Shown here one piece after another: positions 38,505 to 46,844 of a stretch of 64,000 nucleotides of DNA. A model generated the notes under the pieces. The model ran no database searches, was not told the origin of the DNA, and saw nothing but the letters and a program-made list of their open reading frames with translations. Position 1 is the stretch's first letter. Every line of letters begins with the position of its first letter. This DNA comes from Alphaproteobacteria bacterium (GTDB lineage: Bacteria; Pseudomonadota; Alphaproteobacteria; GCA-2731375): positions 62,001-126,000 of the forward strand of contig JADHTB010000003.1 of the NCBI GenBank assembly GCA_016776605.1, in the 5' to 3' direction. Made by a program: the position numbers and the translations under genes.

Positions 38505-39275
38505 ATGCTGGGTGTCATTGGCGCCATGAGCGAGGAAGTCCAGCTGTTGTTGAGCGAACTGACCGATGCGAAGGAAGCTGTTCACGCCGAAATCACGGTT
38601 ACCCGGGGAAATTACAAGGGCACGGACATTGCCTTGGCACAATCGGGTATTGGCAAGGTGAACGCCACCATCTGTACGCAGATGTTGATAGATATCTACA
38701 AGCCGGAAAAACTTGTGTTCAGTGGCGTCGCCGGCGGCTTGCTGCCGAATATGCGGGCGGGCGACATCATCGTGGCCTCGCACGTGGTGCAGTATGATAT
38801 GGATTTGACGGCCTTTGGCCGCCGCCATGGCGAGACGCCGGGCCGCGATCGCCTGATTGAATGCGATCCCGATCTTGTGGGCAAGGCGACGGCGGCCTTC
38901 GATGCCGCGTTTGACGAGGGCGGTGGCGAAGCGAGCCTGATGCTTGGAACCATCGCATCGGGTGATCAATTCGTCGAGGACACCGAAATGCTACGTTGGC
39001 TGCAACGGGAGTTCGCGGCACTTGCAGCCGAGATGGAGGGCGCGGCATTCGGCTATACCTGCCATCTCAATGGCTTGCCCTTTGCTGTGATCCGCGCCTT
39101 GTCGGACTCATCAAGCGAATCCGCGAGTGATGATTTTGAACAAAATTTGCACAAGGCCTGCCGAAATTCCTTTCGGGTGATGGACCAGATGATACCGGCT
39201 GCCCTGGCCGAACGAAACCAACAGGACCGCCGAACAAGAAGCCGCCCGGCCCAACCCATATTCAACACTCGTTGA
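38505..39275 (+). CDS. mtnN: 5'-methylthioadenosine/S-adenosylhomocysteine nucleosidase
   Basis: A 256-residue nucleoside phosphorylase-fold enzyme. It starts with LGVIGAMSEEVQLLL, the family N-terminus with the catalytic Glu12 region, then QSGIGKVNATICTQMLI, VFSGVAGGL, and ends with the ribose/purine contacts EMEGAAFGYTC and RALSDSSSESASDDF with the catalytic Asp. It cleaves the adenine from methylthioadenosine and S-adenosylhomocysteine. A strong ribosome site GAGAGGAGA precedes the ATG. The C-terminus has an extra 20-residue basic tail. It is monocistronic. Confidence 0.93.
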   Translation: MLGVIGAMSEEVQLLLSELTDAKEAVHAEITVTRGNYKGTDIALAQSGIGKVNATICTQMLIDIYKPEKLVFSGVAGGLLPNMRAGDIIVASHVVQYDMDLTAFGRRHGETPGRDRLIECDPDLVGKATAAFDAAFDEGGGEASLMLGTIASGDQFVEDTEMLRWLQREFAALAAEMEGAAFGYTCHLNGLPFAVIRALSDSSSESASDDFEQNLHKACRNSFRVMDQMIPAALAERNQQDRRTRSRPAQPIFNTR

Positions 39276-39338
39276 ATTGCCGGGCAACTTGCAAATAGGC
39301 CAACACCAAATTAAGTATGAGATAGCGATATGCAGGAG

Positions 39339-39470
39339 CTATCTCTTCGTCGGCCACAACATATACTGCCCCGGCCCCTGTTGCCGTGTAATCCGTCCAT
39401 TTCTGGCCTGATCCCATAGCGCATATCGGACCCGCCGCGCCACTTCCGAACGTAGCAGCTTGTCATTCAG
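39339..39470 (-). pseudogene. C-terminal remnant of an unidentified gene
   Basis: The minus strand reads about 43 open codons ending at TAG 39341-39339. The last residues (RRVRYALWDQARNGRITRQQ, then GPGQYMLWPTKR) look like a real winged-helix-like C-terminus. Upstream the frame runs without stop through the solo repeat arm as LEPFRDILND. There is no start or body; the rest of the gene is gone. I do not recognise the family. Confidence 0.4.
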
Positions 39471-39491
39471 AATATCCCGGAACGGCTCTAG
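39466..39491. repeat. solo arm of the CTAG palindromic repeat next to the long hairpin element
   Basis: TTCAGAATATCCCGGAA followed by CGGCTCTAG matches the outer arm of the element inside the SCO1-like gene. Its CTAG is shared with the left end of the 39488-39673 element, which suggests that the hairpin element inserted into the CTAG of an older arm. Confidence 0.65.
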
Positions 39492-39673
39492 ACCACGTTT
39501 ATAAAACATAGACCCGTTTGACCGTGCATCCCAGCTTCGTGGCTAGGCGAAGGTTGCCGCGCGTAGTGGGACTACGGGCAAAACCTTCAACGACGCCACG
39601 GGGCTGGGATGCACGGCCTTCGGTGGCGCGTGGAGACCATCAAACGGATCGATGTTTTATAAATGTGGTCTAG
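39488..39673. mobile_element. MITE-like 186-bp hairpin element bounded by CTAG
   Basis: Almost the whole block can fold into one long hairpin. The outer arms are CTAGACCACGTTTATAAAAC / GTTTTATAAATGTGGTCTAG, the middle arms CCGTGCATCCCAGC / GCTGGGATGCACGG, and the tip is GTAGT-GGG-ACTAC. CTAG stands at both ends. There is no coding capacity for a transposase, so a non-autonomous element is likely. The right CTAG provides the TAG stop of the HAD hydrolase gene. Confidence 0.85.
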
Positions 39674-40338
39674 CGCAGGGAAATACCCAGGACCGCTTCC
39701 AGGTCGTCCAGGGCCTGGTTGGCGGAGAAGACCTTGATGGTGGTCATACCCATGGCCTTGGCCGGTTTCAGGTTGACGCCCAGGTCATCCAGAAAGACCG
39801 CCTGGGCCGGTTCCACCGCCAGCATTTCGCAGGCAATCCGATAAAACGCCGGCTCCGGCTTGCGGATGCCAACCTGGCTGGATTCCACCACTTGTCCAAA
39901 GATTTCCATCACCTGGGCAATCTCGGCCGCCTTGCCCGCATCTCTGGTCATGGAGGGGCCGTGTCCCGTGCGCATGTTGTTGGTCAGGCAGGCAGTCTTG
40001 TATGTCTTGGCGACGATACGCAGGGCGGTGACCATCTCCGGCTGTAGGCGGCCCGATAGCAGGGGCAGGATTTCACTGCCATTGATGGCGTGGCCGGCGG
40101 CCCGGGATTCCGCCTCGAACAGATCACCGAATTCTTCCGTGCTGACTTCGTTACGCTCCATCCTGGCCCAGGCATTGCTGTCGGCATTGGCGGCGTTGAT
40201 GCCGCGGATGAAATCCTTGGGCAGGCCGCGTTCCGCTTCAAAAGCGGCAAAGGCCGCGAACGGTGAAGTGGTGAAGACCCCGCCAAAATCCCATAACACG
40301 GCCTGGATAGGGTTGGTCTCGGAACTTGGTTTACGCAT
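39670..40338 (-). CDS. HAD-superfamily hydrolase (HAD-IA)
   Basis: A 222-residue haloacid-dehalogenase-like phosphatase. Motif I is WDFGGVFTTSP with nucleophile Asp17 (the second Asp is replaced by Gly, as in epoxide-hydrolase N-terminal-type HADs), motif II TACLTNNM, motif III lysine in GIRKPEPAFY, motif IV VFLDDLGVN. It would dephosphorylate a small metabolite; the substrate is open. It ends at the TAG in the repeat-edge CTAG, and msrB lies 13 bp upstream on the same strand. Confidence 0.86.
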   Translation of the reverse strand: MRKPSSETNPIQAVLWDFGGVFTTSPFAAFAAFEAERGLPKDFIRGINAANADSNAWARMERNEVSTEEFGDLFEAESRAAGHAINGSEILPLLSGRLQPEMVTALRIVAKTYKTACLTNNMRTGHGPSMTRDAGKAAEIAQVMEIFGQVVESSQVGIRKPEPAFYRIACEMLAVEPAQAVFLDDLGVNLKPAKAMGMTTIKVFSANQALDDLEAVLGISLR

Positions 40339-40351
40339 ACGGTAATGCTTC

Positions 40352-40750
40352 CTATTCGTCTTCTTTGACCAGGCGCAGCGACGCCGAGTTCAGGCAATAG
40401 CGCAGACCCGTGGGCGCCGGGCCATCGGGAAACAAATGACCCAGGTGGGCATCGCAGCGGGCGCACATGACTTCCGTGCGCTGCATGAAGAGGGAATTGT
40501 CTTCTTCCTGCGCGATGTGGTCCGCCACCACGGGGGTATGAAAACTAGGCCAGCCGGTCCCGGATTCGAACTTTGCCTCGGACGAGAACAGCTCCAACCC
40601 GCAGCATACACAAGTGTAGGTGCCGGCATCATGGCAATTGTTGTAGCCGGGGCCAAAGGGCCGTTCGGTACCCTTGCCGCGGGCGACATGGAATTCCTCG
40701 TCACTTAGCTGGGCCCGCCATTCGGCCTCTGTCTTGCTGATCTTATCCAT
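40352..40750 (-). CDS. msrB: peptide-methionine (R)-S-oxide reductase MsrB
   Basis: A 132-residue MsrB. The substrate loop GTGWPSFHTP lies at 64-73, the zinc cysteines are Cys47/Cys50 and Cys96/Cys99, and the catalytic Cys119 is in RYCLNSASLRL. There is no signal peptide, so it repairs oxidised methionine in the cytoplasm. It is followed by the HAD gene and preceded by the conserved unknown at 40769, with gaps of 13 and 18 bp, so the three form an operon. Confidence 0.95.
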   Translation of the reverse strand: MDKISKTEAEWRAQLSDEEFHVARGKGTERPFGPGYNNCHDAGTYTCVCCGLELFSSEAKFESGTGWPSFHTPVVADHIAQEEDNSLFMQRTEVMCARCDAHLGHLFPDGPAPTGLRYCLNSASLRLVKEDE

Positions 40751-40768
40751 CCCCGTCCCCTTTCCTGT

Positions 40769-41473
40769 TCACTGGGCCTTCTTTAGCGCCTTATTGATTT
40801 GCTTTATCTGATGCTTGATGTCCAGGGCGATTTTCGAGGTTAGCTCCAGATCCCGGTCTTCCAACACGTCGCCGGCATGGCTTTCCGACCAAGCCTGGAT
40901 GACCGCATCACGCTCGATCAGCAACTGGGCGATTTGCGGATGGTACAAGGCCACCATCGCCGTAATCCAGCGGTTTACGGCCCAAGACGGATAGGTATGA
41001 TCAATATCGAAACGGTCCAGCAGTCCGGTCACGTCAGCGGCCTTGTACCAGCATTCGCCGGTGACCCAGCGGTTGGTGGTGAACAGGTGGGTGGGATAGC
41101 CCTTGGGCTCCATGGCGATGGCGATCAGATGACAGATGATATCATCGCCCGTGGGCCATTCCCCGGTCCCGGCGAAAGGCGCCGGTTGCATTTCGCCGGG
41201 AATGCCATCGCGTCGCATAAACAGATGGAAATGGCCATGCTCGCCCTCTTCCGGGCGATGGGAATGATAATAATATTGCGCGTAGGTTTCGTGATCAAAG
41301 ACGTCACCGTCGGGATAATGATCCCATTCATAAAAGGTGCCCTGGTGCTCTATAACCTGACCCACGACATTTGCCGAAGTCTTTTCCAGGACCCGATAGC
41401 ATTCCATGACCTCGCGCCCGGCGGCGGCCATTTTTTCCAATCGTTCACGCGACAGACTATCGAACAGACTCAC
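40769..41473 (-). CDS. conserved protein of unknown function (possibly DUF6969)
   Basis: A 234-residue soluble protein. It is rich in aromatic and histidine residues in the first half (YEWDHYPDGDVFDHETYAQY, SHRPEEGEHGHFHLFMR), then DDIICHLIAIAMEPKGYPTHLFTTNRWVTGE, and a charged helical C-terminus (KIALDIKHQIKQINKALKKAQ). The HGHFHLF and HLIAIAM segments suggest a metal or ligand site. I recall similar proteins in other denitrifying alphaproteobacteria under the name DUF6969, but am not certain. It is the first gene of the operon with msrB and the HAD gene. Confidence 0.65.
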   Translation of the reverse strand: MSLFDSLSRERLEKMAAAGREVMECYRVLEKTSANVVGQVIEHQGTFYEWDHYPDGDVFDHETYAQYYYHSHRPEEGEHGHFHLFMRRDGIPGEMQPAPFAGTGEWPTGDDIICHLIAIAMEPKGYPTHLFTTNRWVTGECWYKAADVTGLLDRFDIDHTYPSWAVNRWITAMVALYHPQIAQLLIERDAVIQAWSESHAGDVLEDRDLELTSKIALDIKHQIKQINKALKKAQ

Positions 41474-41511
41474 AACACCATCCTCTTTCTGCTGGTATTA
41501 AACATCCTGCA

Positions 41512-42384
41512 CTATTCCCTGATCAGCCGAAAGCCGATCAGAATATGCTTTAACGCCGCGGGGCGGCCATGCCGCGCGGCGGGCCGGCAGATGCCGCAGC
41601 CCTTGTCATCCCAGGATCCGCCCTTGACCAGATAGCGCCCCGCGCCACCGGTTTTTGTCTTGCCCGGCGTGGCGGTCCATTCAAAGACCTGGCCCGCCGC
41701 GTCCATGAGGCCAAAGGGGCTGGCCCCGTCGGTGAAGCGCCCCACCGGCAGGGTATCGAAGGGGCCGGCGTCGTGGCTATTGAGATACCTGGCATTGTAG
41801 TCATTACCCCAGGGAAAGCGCTGGCCATGGTTGCCGCGTGCCGCCTTTTCCCACTCCAGCTCCTCTGGCAGGCGCCAGGTGCCCGCGCCCTGGCCAGACA
41901 ACCAGGCGGCATAGGCCACGGCGTCGTGGTGCGAGACCAGAACCGCCGGATGGTCGTCCCTGCCGGGCGGCGGGCGGCGGTCCCGCCAGGCATGGCGCCG
42001 GGTCGATTGGTAGGGGTGGATCAGACCATAGCCGCGCCAGACGTCCTGGCTTACATCCGGGGCCGGGTAAGAGGTCGCCGCGATAAAGGCGGCGTATTGG
42101 CGGTTGGTAATGCTGGTTCGGGTGATCGCGAAGGTGGGCAAATGGCGGATGCCCCGGGGCCGCTCGTCATCATACCAGCCCCACTTTCGGGTACGGTCAT
42201 GGCCATAGGCCGCCTGATCCAGATTATAGGCGGCATCGCGTTCGGCCTGGTCGGAGCCGGCGATGAAGTCTCCAGCCGGGATGGCGATGGTTGCCGGCAC
42301 TGCGTCCTGCCCCGCCGCCACCGCGATGGAGGCATTGGAGACGAGACTGGTCAGCAGGGCCAGCAATGCCTGTACGAACGTCAT
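41512..42384 (-). CDS. exported SUMF1/FGE-family protein, NirV-like
   Basis: A 290-residue protein with signal peptide (TFVQALLALLTSLVSNASIAVA) and a formylglycine-generating-enzyme-type sulfatase-modifying domain: TIAIPAGDFIAGSDQAERD, TSITNRQYAAFI, WRLPEELEWEKAARG, FPWGNDYNARYLNSHD, GLMDAAGQVFEWTAT and VKGGSWDDKGCGICR. The C-terminal GFRLIRE is typical. NirV proteins of denitrifiers belong to this family, and the nir cluster is 3 kb away, but other functions (sulfatase maturation, protein modification) cannot be excluded; no sulfatase gene is seen. The second ATG (42384) has better ribosome-site spacing. It is divergent from the P460 gene. Confidence 0.8.
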   Translation of the reverse strand: MTFVQALLALLTSLVSNASIAVAAGQDAVPATIAIPAGDFIAGSDQAERDAAYNLDQAAYGHDRTRKWGWYDDERPRGIRHLPTFAITRTSITNRQYAAFIAATSYPAPDVSQDVWRGYGLIHPYQSTRRHAWRDRRPPPGRDDHPAVLVSHHDAVAYAAWLSGQGAGTWRLPEELEWEKAARGNHGQRFPWGNDYNARYLNSHDAGPFDTLPVGRFTDGASPFGLMDAAGQVFEWTATPGKTKTGGAGRYLVKGGSWDDKGCGICRPAARHGRPAALKHILIGFRLIRE

Positions 42385-42579
42385 GACCATCCTTGCGTTG
42401 GGTTGGTTTCTGGTGGGGGAATTATAGACGGTCGGATCAGAATTCTAGTGCCTATCACGGAAGTTTGACGGGAATTGAATAGCCTATTCAGAGTAGCCGG
42501 CCCAAATTCATGGGGCGCCGATTTGGTTTTGCGCGGGCATTTATCACCGACGAACAAACTAAACCCTGGAGGCTGAAGC

Positions 42580-43662
42580 ATGTATTTTACCAAGAACAAG
42601 ATTTTCACGGCATCGGTATTGCATCTGGTCATGGGCGCAGCCATGGCGGCCGGGTCCGCAATCCCGTTGGCGGATATGGCATTTGCGGCGGTCCCCAGCA
42701 GCAGCAGCGCTAGCGGCGGCGTCAATCCGGTTGCCGTGGCCAGAGGCCAGCAGCCCAATGCGCCCGCCGCACCAGAGCGCAATACCCCGCTGCAATTGGC
42801 CGCTTGCAACCCCTGTGCCGCCAGGAAGAAGGGCTGCGGCGCCTGTAACCCCTGTGCCGCCAAAAAGGCCTGCAGCCCGTGCAATCCCTGCGCCGCCAAG
42901 AATCCTTGCGGTGCTAGCAATCCCTGTAATCCATGTGGCGGGGCCGGAGCTGCCGCCTCGTTAAAATGCGCCATTCCGCGGTTGATCACAGCCGCTGCCT
43001 GCAATCCGTGCGCTGCCAAGAAGGCCTGCAGTCCATGCAATCCCTGCGCCGCCAAGAAGGCCTGCAGCCCGTGCAATCCCTGCGCCGCCAAAAAAGCTTC
43101 CAGCCCCTGCGGCCCCTGCAATCCTTGCAATCCTTGCAATCCATGTGGCGCTGGCGCCGTGGCGGAATTGACGGCGGCCGAGGCGCGCAACGGGTATGAT
43201 TGCCTGATCAAGGACCTGGCCGCCGGTTATGCCAAATCCGGCCTGCCGGTGGCGGGCCATTATAGGGGGTGGAAAAATTTCGCCAATCAGCCCTATGTCT
43301 CCGACACCCATGGCGGCCGTTATGTCAATAATTATGGCAATTCCCTGGCGGCCAGCTACGGCAGGTTTGAAGAGGCGGGCCGCATGCCGGTCGGCGCAAT
43401 GCTGGCCAAGGACAGCTTTGTCGCCAAGGGCAACGGCAAGTTGGCGGCGGGGCCCCTGTTCCTGATGGAAAAGATGGCGGCCGGCTTCAACAAGGATTCC
43501 GGCAACTGGCGTTACACCATGGTGTTGCCCAGCGGCCAGGTCTTTGGCACCACCAACGGCGCCGGCTCGGCGAAAATGCAGTTCTGTTACGAATGCCACA
43601 TGTCGGTGGCCGAGGAACAGGATAGCCTGATGTTTCTGCCGGATGAATACCGTGCGCACTAG
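42580..43662 (+). CDS. cytochrome P460-like protein with a long CNPC cysteine-repeat region
   Basis: A 360-residue exported protein. The N-terminus (1-37) is a signal peptide. Residues 76-189 hold 25 cysteines mostly spaced C-x2-C, built from units like ACNPCAAKK and [10 protein letters not shown]460-type domain covers about 200-355: [31 protein letters not shown] core and the heme c motif FCYECH (336-340). Cytochromes P460 oxidise hydroxylamine or detoxify nitrogen oxides in the periplasm. The cysteine part could bind several metal ions or clusters. A ribosome site CTGGAGG precedes the ATG. Its TAG stop is the CTAG edge of a repeat. Confidence 0.8.
   Translation: MYFTKNKIFTASVLHLVMGAAMAAGSAIPLADMAFAAVPSSSSASGGVNPVAVARGQQPNAPAAPERNTPLQLAACNPCAARKKGCGACNPCAAKKACSPCNPCAAKNPCGASNPCNPCGGAGAAASLKCAIPRLITAAACNPCAAKKACSPCNPCAAKKACSPCNPCAAKKASSPCGPCNPCNPCNPCGAGAVAELTAAEARNGYDCLIKDLAAGYAKSGLPVAGHYRGWKNFANQPYVSDTHGGRYVNNYGNSLAASYGRFEEAGRMPVGAMLAKDSFVAKGNGKLAAGPLFLMEKMAAGFNKDSGNWRYTMVLPSGQVFGTTNGAGSAKMQFCYECHMSVAEEQDSLMFLPDEYRAH
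42805..43146 (+). repeat. in-gene tandem repeat coding for CNPCAAKK units
   Basis: Two blocks of imperfect 27-nt and 18-nt units around TGCAATCCCTGCGCCGCCAA (codons 76-119 and 141-189) are separated by 63 bp of non-repetitive sequence. Identical third-codon bases between units point to recent expansion by slippage or recombination. The opposite strand carries a long open frame of LQGLQAF units, which is a shadow. Confidence 0.9.
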
Positions 43663-43762
43663 AGCAAATCCGAATTAAAGAGAATCGCGAAGCGATTCTA
43701 AGTGATTGGAAAAATTGCTCTAATTCTAAAGATCTGAGCATTTTCAGAATGGAAATGCTCTA
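43659..43762. repeat. CTAG-bounded palindromic repeat, copy 5
   Basis: Lies between the convergent P460 and histidine kinase genes. It starts at CTAG (stop codon of the P460 gene), contains AGAATCGCGAAGCGATTCT and AAATTGCTCTA, and ends in the stem GAGCATTTTCA / GGAAATGCTC. It is nearly identical to positions 1571-1670 of copy 1. Confidence 0.88.
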
Positions 43763-43826
43763 ATGCCAACCGATGCTGATAGGGACCTGCTGGCGGGGAA
43801 GGCGGACGCTTGGCAATTCGGCAAGC

Positions 43827-45323
43827 TCAGGCCGCGTAACCGCTTTTCCGCGATAGATCCAGTGTGCGGCGGGGCGGAAAATGGCAGACCACGGTGGTGC
43901 CCACGCCCACCTCGCTGGTGATCGATACATCCCCTTCGTGCTGGGTCATCAATGCTTTGACCAGCGGCAGGCCCAGCCCCGCGCTCTCAAAATCGCGTTT
44001 CCAGGAAACCTCAATCTGATTGAAGCGTTGATTGACTTGCTCCAGTTCGTCTTCCGACATGCCGATGCCTGTATCGGCGACACTGAATTCCAGCGACCGG
44101 TCGCGCCGCAAACAGGCCGTCACCGTGATGGAGCCTTCCAGGGTATGCTTAATGGCGTTTGACAGCAGGTTTTGCAGAATGTGCTGTATGGCGGTTGGAT
44201 CGGCAAAAAGCTGCGGCAGGCTTGGATCCTGTTTGCTATGGAACGCAAGGGCCATGGCTTCGGGCTGGCAAGACAACATGCGCGTGGTGGTTTCCAGACA
44301 TTCGCCCAAGGATAGGGCTTCCTCGCGTAATTCGGCTTGCCCCGATTGAATTTGGGTGAGGTCAAGAAGATCGCCGATGATGGCCAACAGGCGGCGTCCG
44401 CTATGATGAATATCCTCGGCATAGGATTGATATTGTTGGCTGCCCAGAGGGCCGAAGGTCTCGTCCTTCAGGATTTCGGAAAAGCCGATGATGGCGTTTA
44501 GGGGTGTTCGCAATTGGTGGCTGATATCGGCCAGGAATGCCGATTTTGCGCTGTCTGCTTTCTCGGCCCTTTTCACACCGTGGGCCAGGCGCTTTTGTTG
44601 GCGGTAATTGTTGATCAGCCGAAGGTTGCTGACGCGAACGATGGCCAGCAACAGCAGGAATATCACCGCGAACGACACCAGCATGATCCCCAGTTCCAAC
44701 AGCAGCGTCTTGTGAATCCGGGATTTTTCGACAGTTATATCCGCCTGAATTTCATAGACGCCCAAAACCGTATTCGCGGGGCGATCCGCCGAGGCTACCG
44801 TCAGCGGTAGATAGCTGAGCAATACGTCGCGCCCGGCTTGCCCATTTTCCGTCCCTGCAAGTTGTTCCCTGAATGTGACGCTGGGTCCCACCCGGCCCGC
44901 CATGGCTGATTTAAAACCTTCGTCGTCGCCTTTATCCGCGGCGAATTGCGTGTCATCGGTGGCGAAAACCGTACGGCCGATGGGGTCGATGATCGCCAAC
45001 TTAAAGATGCTTGGGTGCAGGGCCATCAGCTCGGCCGTCACTTGCCGAATGGTCTTTTTGTTCTGACTAAATTCCGCATCCGCGAGCCGATCACCCAGAC
45101 CGGCATTCTGCGCCTGCGCCAGCAAACTCTCGATGTTCGGGGCCAGCATGTAGGTCATTGCCCGGCCCAAGGCGGCGTTGCGTTCCGCCATCGTCTCTTC
45201 CATCTGATACAGAGACGCGCCGATATGGACGAAGCTCAACCCAGAGGCGCCCAGCACGAACACCAGGAGGCCAACGACAGTCAACGCCACGGGTGGCAAC
45301 AGGCGCTTTCGCAACGGGTCCAA
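43827..45323 (-). CDS. membrane sensor histidine kinase
   Basis: A 498-residue kinase. Transmembrane helices lie at about 10-33 and 206-230; the 170-residue periplasmic part between them may be a dCache-like sensor (LHPSIFKLAIIDPIGRTVFAT). HisKA contains His269 in DISHQLRTPLNAIIGFSEIL. The ATPase has QNLLSNAIKHT, DTGIGMSEDE and GLGLPLVKALM. No receiver domain and no partner regulator are nearby. It resembles PAS-less alphaproteobacterial kinases of the PleC/DivJ group in the catalytic core, but this is only a resemblance. It ends 64 bp from repeat copy 5. Confidence 0.9.
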   Translation of the reverse strand: MDPLRKRLLPPVALTVVGLLVFVLGASGLSFVHIGASLYQMEETMAERNAALGRAMTYMLAPNIESLLAQAQNAGLGDRLADAEFSQNKKTIRQVTAELMALHPSIFKLAIIDPIGRTVFATDDTQFAADKGDDEGFKSAMAGRVGPSVTFREQLAGTENGQAGRDVLLSYLPLTVASADRPANTVLGVYEIQADITVEKSRIHKTLLLELGIMLVSFAVIFLLLLAIVRVSNLRLINNYRQQKRLAHGVKRAEKADSAKSAFLADISHQLRTPLNAIIGFSEILKDETFGPLGSQQYQSYAEDIHHSGRRLLAIIGDLLDLTQIQSGQAELREEALSLGECLETTTRMLSCQPEAMALAFHSKQDPSLPQLFADPTAIQHILQNLLSNAIKHTLEGSITVTACLRRDRSLEFSVADTGIGMSEDELEQVNQRFNQIEVSWKRDFESAGLGLPLVKALMTQHEGDVSITSEVGVGTTVVCHFPPRRTLDLSRKSGYAA

Positions 45324-45465
45324 TGTTATAACCTATTCTAATATGCCATATCGGATATGAATTTTGACATAATAGAATCTAACTTTTCGTTAACATCCAC
45401 ACGGACCGATGGCAATCGGATGGGCAGATTAAATTGGTCCACGCCTATTTATCGACGAACCTTCT

Positions 45466-46719
45466 TCATCGCCGTACTGCAGCTATGAAACTAAGCAGCG
45501 AGCCCAGGGCAACGGCGGAAAGCAGCAGCAGGGGCGCCGTGTAGGATTGGCTGATCAGCCAGACCCAGGAAATCAAGACCGGCGTGGCCGCCAGTGCCAG
45601 GGCCGAAACCAGGCCCAACAATCCGTTGAGAGCGCCATAGGCTGCCGGGCCGATCAGCTCGGGCACGGCAAGAGCGCGGACGATGGTAATGATGCCAAGA
45701 GAGCCGCCATAAAAGATCGGAAACAGATAGTTCAGATTGTTCTCGGGCCGGGCGATCGAGAGTACGGCAAAGCCAAGCAGAAGAAAGACGCCCGAAATAA
45801 GGCCGGCCATCCGGAAATTCAGCCATTTTTCGAATATGGTCACCACGACCCGTCCGGCCACCTGCATGGGGCCGATCATGGCAATAGTCGCAACGATCGT
45901 CACCATGGCGAAGCCCCGTTCCAGCATCAGGGGGATAATATGCACGGTGATACCGGCCATGACGAAGGAGTTCGCCGTAAAACAGACGGCGATCCACCAC
46001 AGCACCGGGTTGCGCAGGGCATCGGCGACGGGGCCGGACTTAAGGTCGATGGAAAATATTCTGGGCCGCCCTGTTTGCCCCATCCCCGGTACTCGTTCCA
46101 GGCGCAGGACGTAGGCATGGATCGGCACGCATACAGCCAGCAGAATCACGCCAAGCAGGGTAAAACTATCGCGCCAGTCGACTACATCGATCAGCAAGCT
46201 GATCAGGGGAATAAACACCGTGCTGGCGAAACCGGCGATCAGGGTCATCAAGGTGACGCCCTGGCGCGCCCGCGTGCCCAAGGTGGCGACCACCACCGCG
46301 AAACCGGATGGATACAAGGTTGTCGCCATGGCCAGGCCCAGACCGAACCAGACCGCGTAATAGGCGGTCAACGTCTCGATTTGCGCCGCCATGAACAATA
46401 ATCCCGCGCCCAGGGCAGAGGCACCCGTCATCAACCAACGTCCGCCAAAGCGGTCCAGAACACTGCCCGCGCTGACCGATAACAGGCCAACCACCAAAAG
46501 AGACAGGGTAAAGGCGCCGGTGATTTCCGCCTTGCTCCAATCGAATTCCGCCGTCAGGGGCCGGATGAAGACCGCGAAGCCGTAGAACATGATGCCCCAG
46601 GATACAGTCTGTGCAATGGACAGCCAGATGACAAAGGACATGGCGCGATAATCGCGCCACAGCGAAGTTTCCGACAAATGCATGGCTTGATGCATAGCTG
46701 GATGGGCTGCTGGATTCAT
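45466..46719 (-). CDS. major facilitator superfamily transporter
   Basis: A 417-residue integral membrane protein with about 12 helices. The MFS loop signature between helices 2 and 3 is VLDRFGGRWLMTGASALGAG (near residue 85), and the central loop lies around 205-225 (VPGMGQTGRPRIFSIDLKSG). The first 27 residues (Met- and His-rich, with several ATG codons) may be an overlong start; ATG 46683 or a Met near SFVIWLSI are alternatives. The group resembles monocarboxylate or oxalate/formate antiporter-like transporters. It is divergent from the isomerase gene and may import its substrate. Confidence 0.85.
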   Translation of the reverse strand: MNPAAHPAMHQAMHLSETSLWRDYRAMSFVIWLSIAQTVSWGIMFYGFAVFIRPLTAEFDWSKAEITGAFTLSLLVVGLLSVSAGSVLDRFGGRWLMTGASALGAGLLFMAAQIETLTAYYAVWFGLGLAMATTLYPSGFAVVVATLGTRARQGVTLMTLIAGFASTVFIPLISLLIDVVDWRDSFTLLGVILLAVCVPIHAYVLRLERVPGMGQTGRPRIFSIDLKSGPVADALRNPVLWWIAVCFTANSFVMAGITVHIIPLMLERGFAMVTIVATIAMIGPMQVAGRVVVTIFEKWLNFRMAGLISGVFLLLGFAVLSIARPENNLNYLFPIFYGGSLGIITIVRALAVPELIGPAAYGALNGLLGLVSALALAATPVLISWVWLISQSYTAPLLLLSAVALGSLLSFIAAVRR

Positions 46720-46844
46720 GGCCTAGGCCGAATGCAGGCTAAATATCATTTGGAAAAATGCCCTGTTGCGGCGGATAATCGGCCCTCGATCCCGCTCGAA
46801 CGCACGAGCCGCGCCGGCAGCCATGACCGGAAAATATTTGTCTG

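Noticed and set aside
42805..43146. CRISPR-like regular repeats
   Set aside because: The units lie in frame within a coding region, are contiguous and have no unique spacers.
42381..43211. Long minus-strand open frame with [13 protein letters not shown] repeats
   Set aside because: It is the antisense shadow of the CNPC repeat; the plus strand has a signal peptide, ribosome site and a P460 domain.
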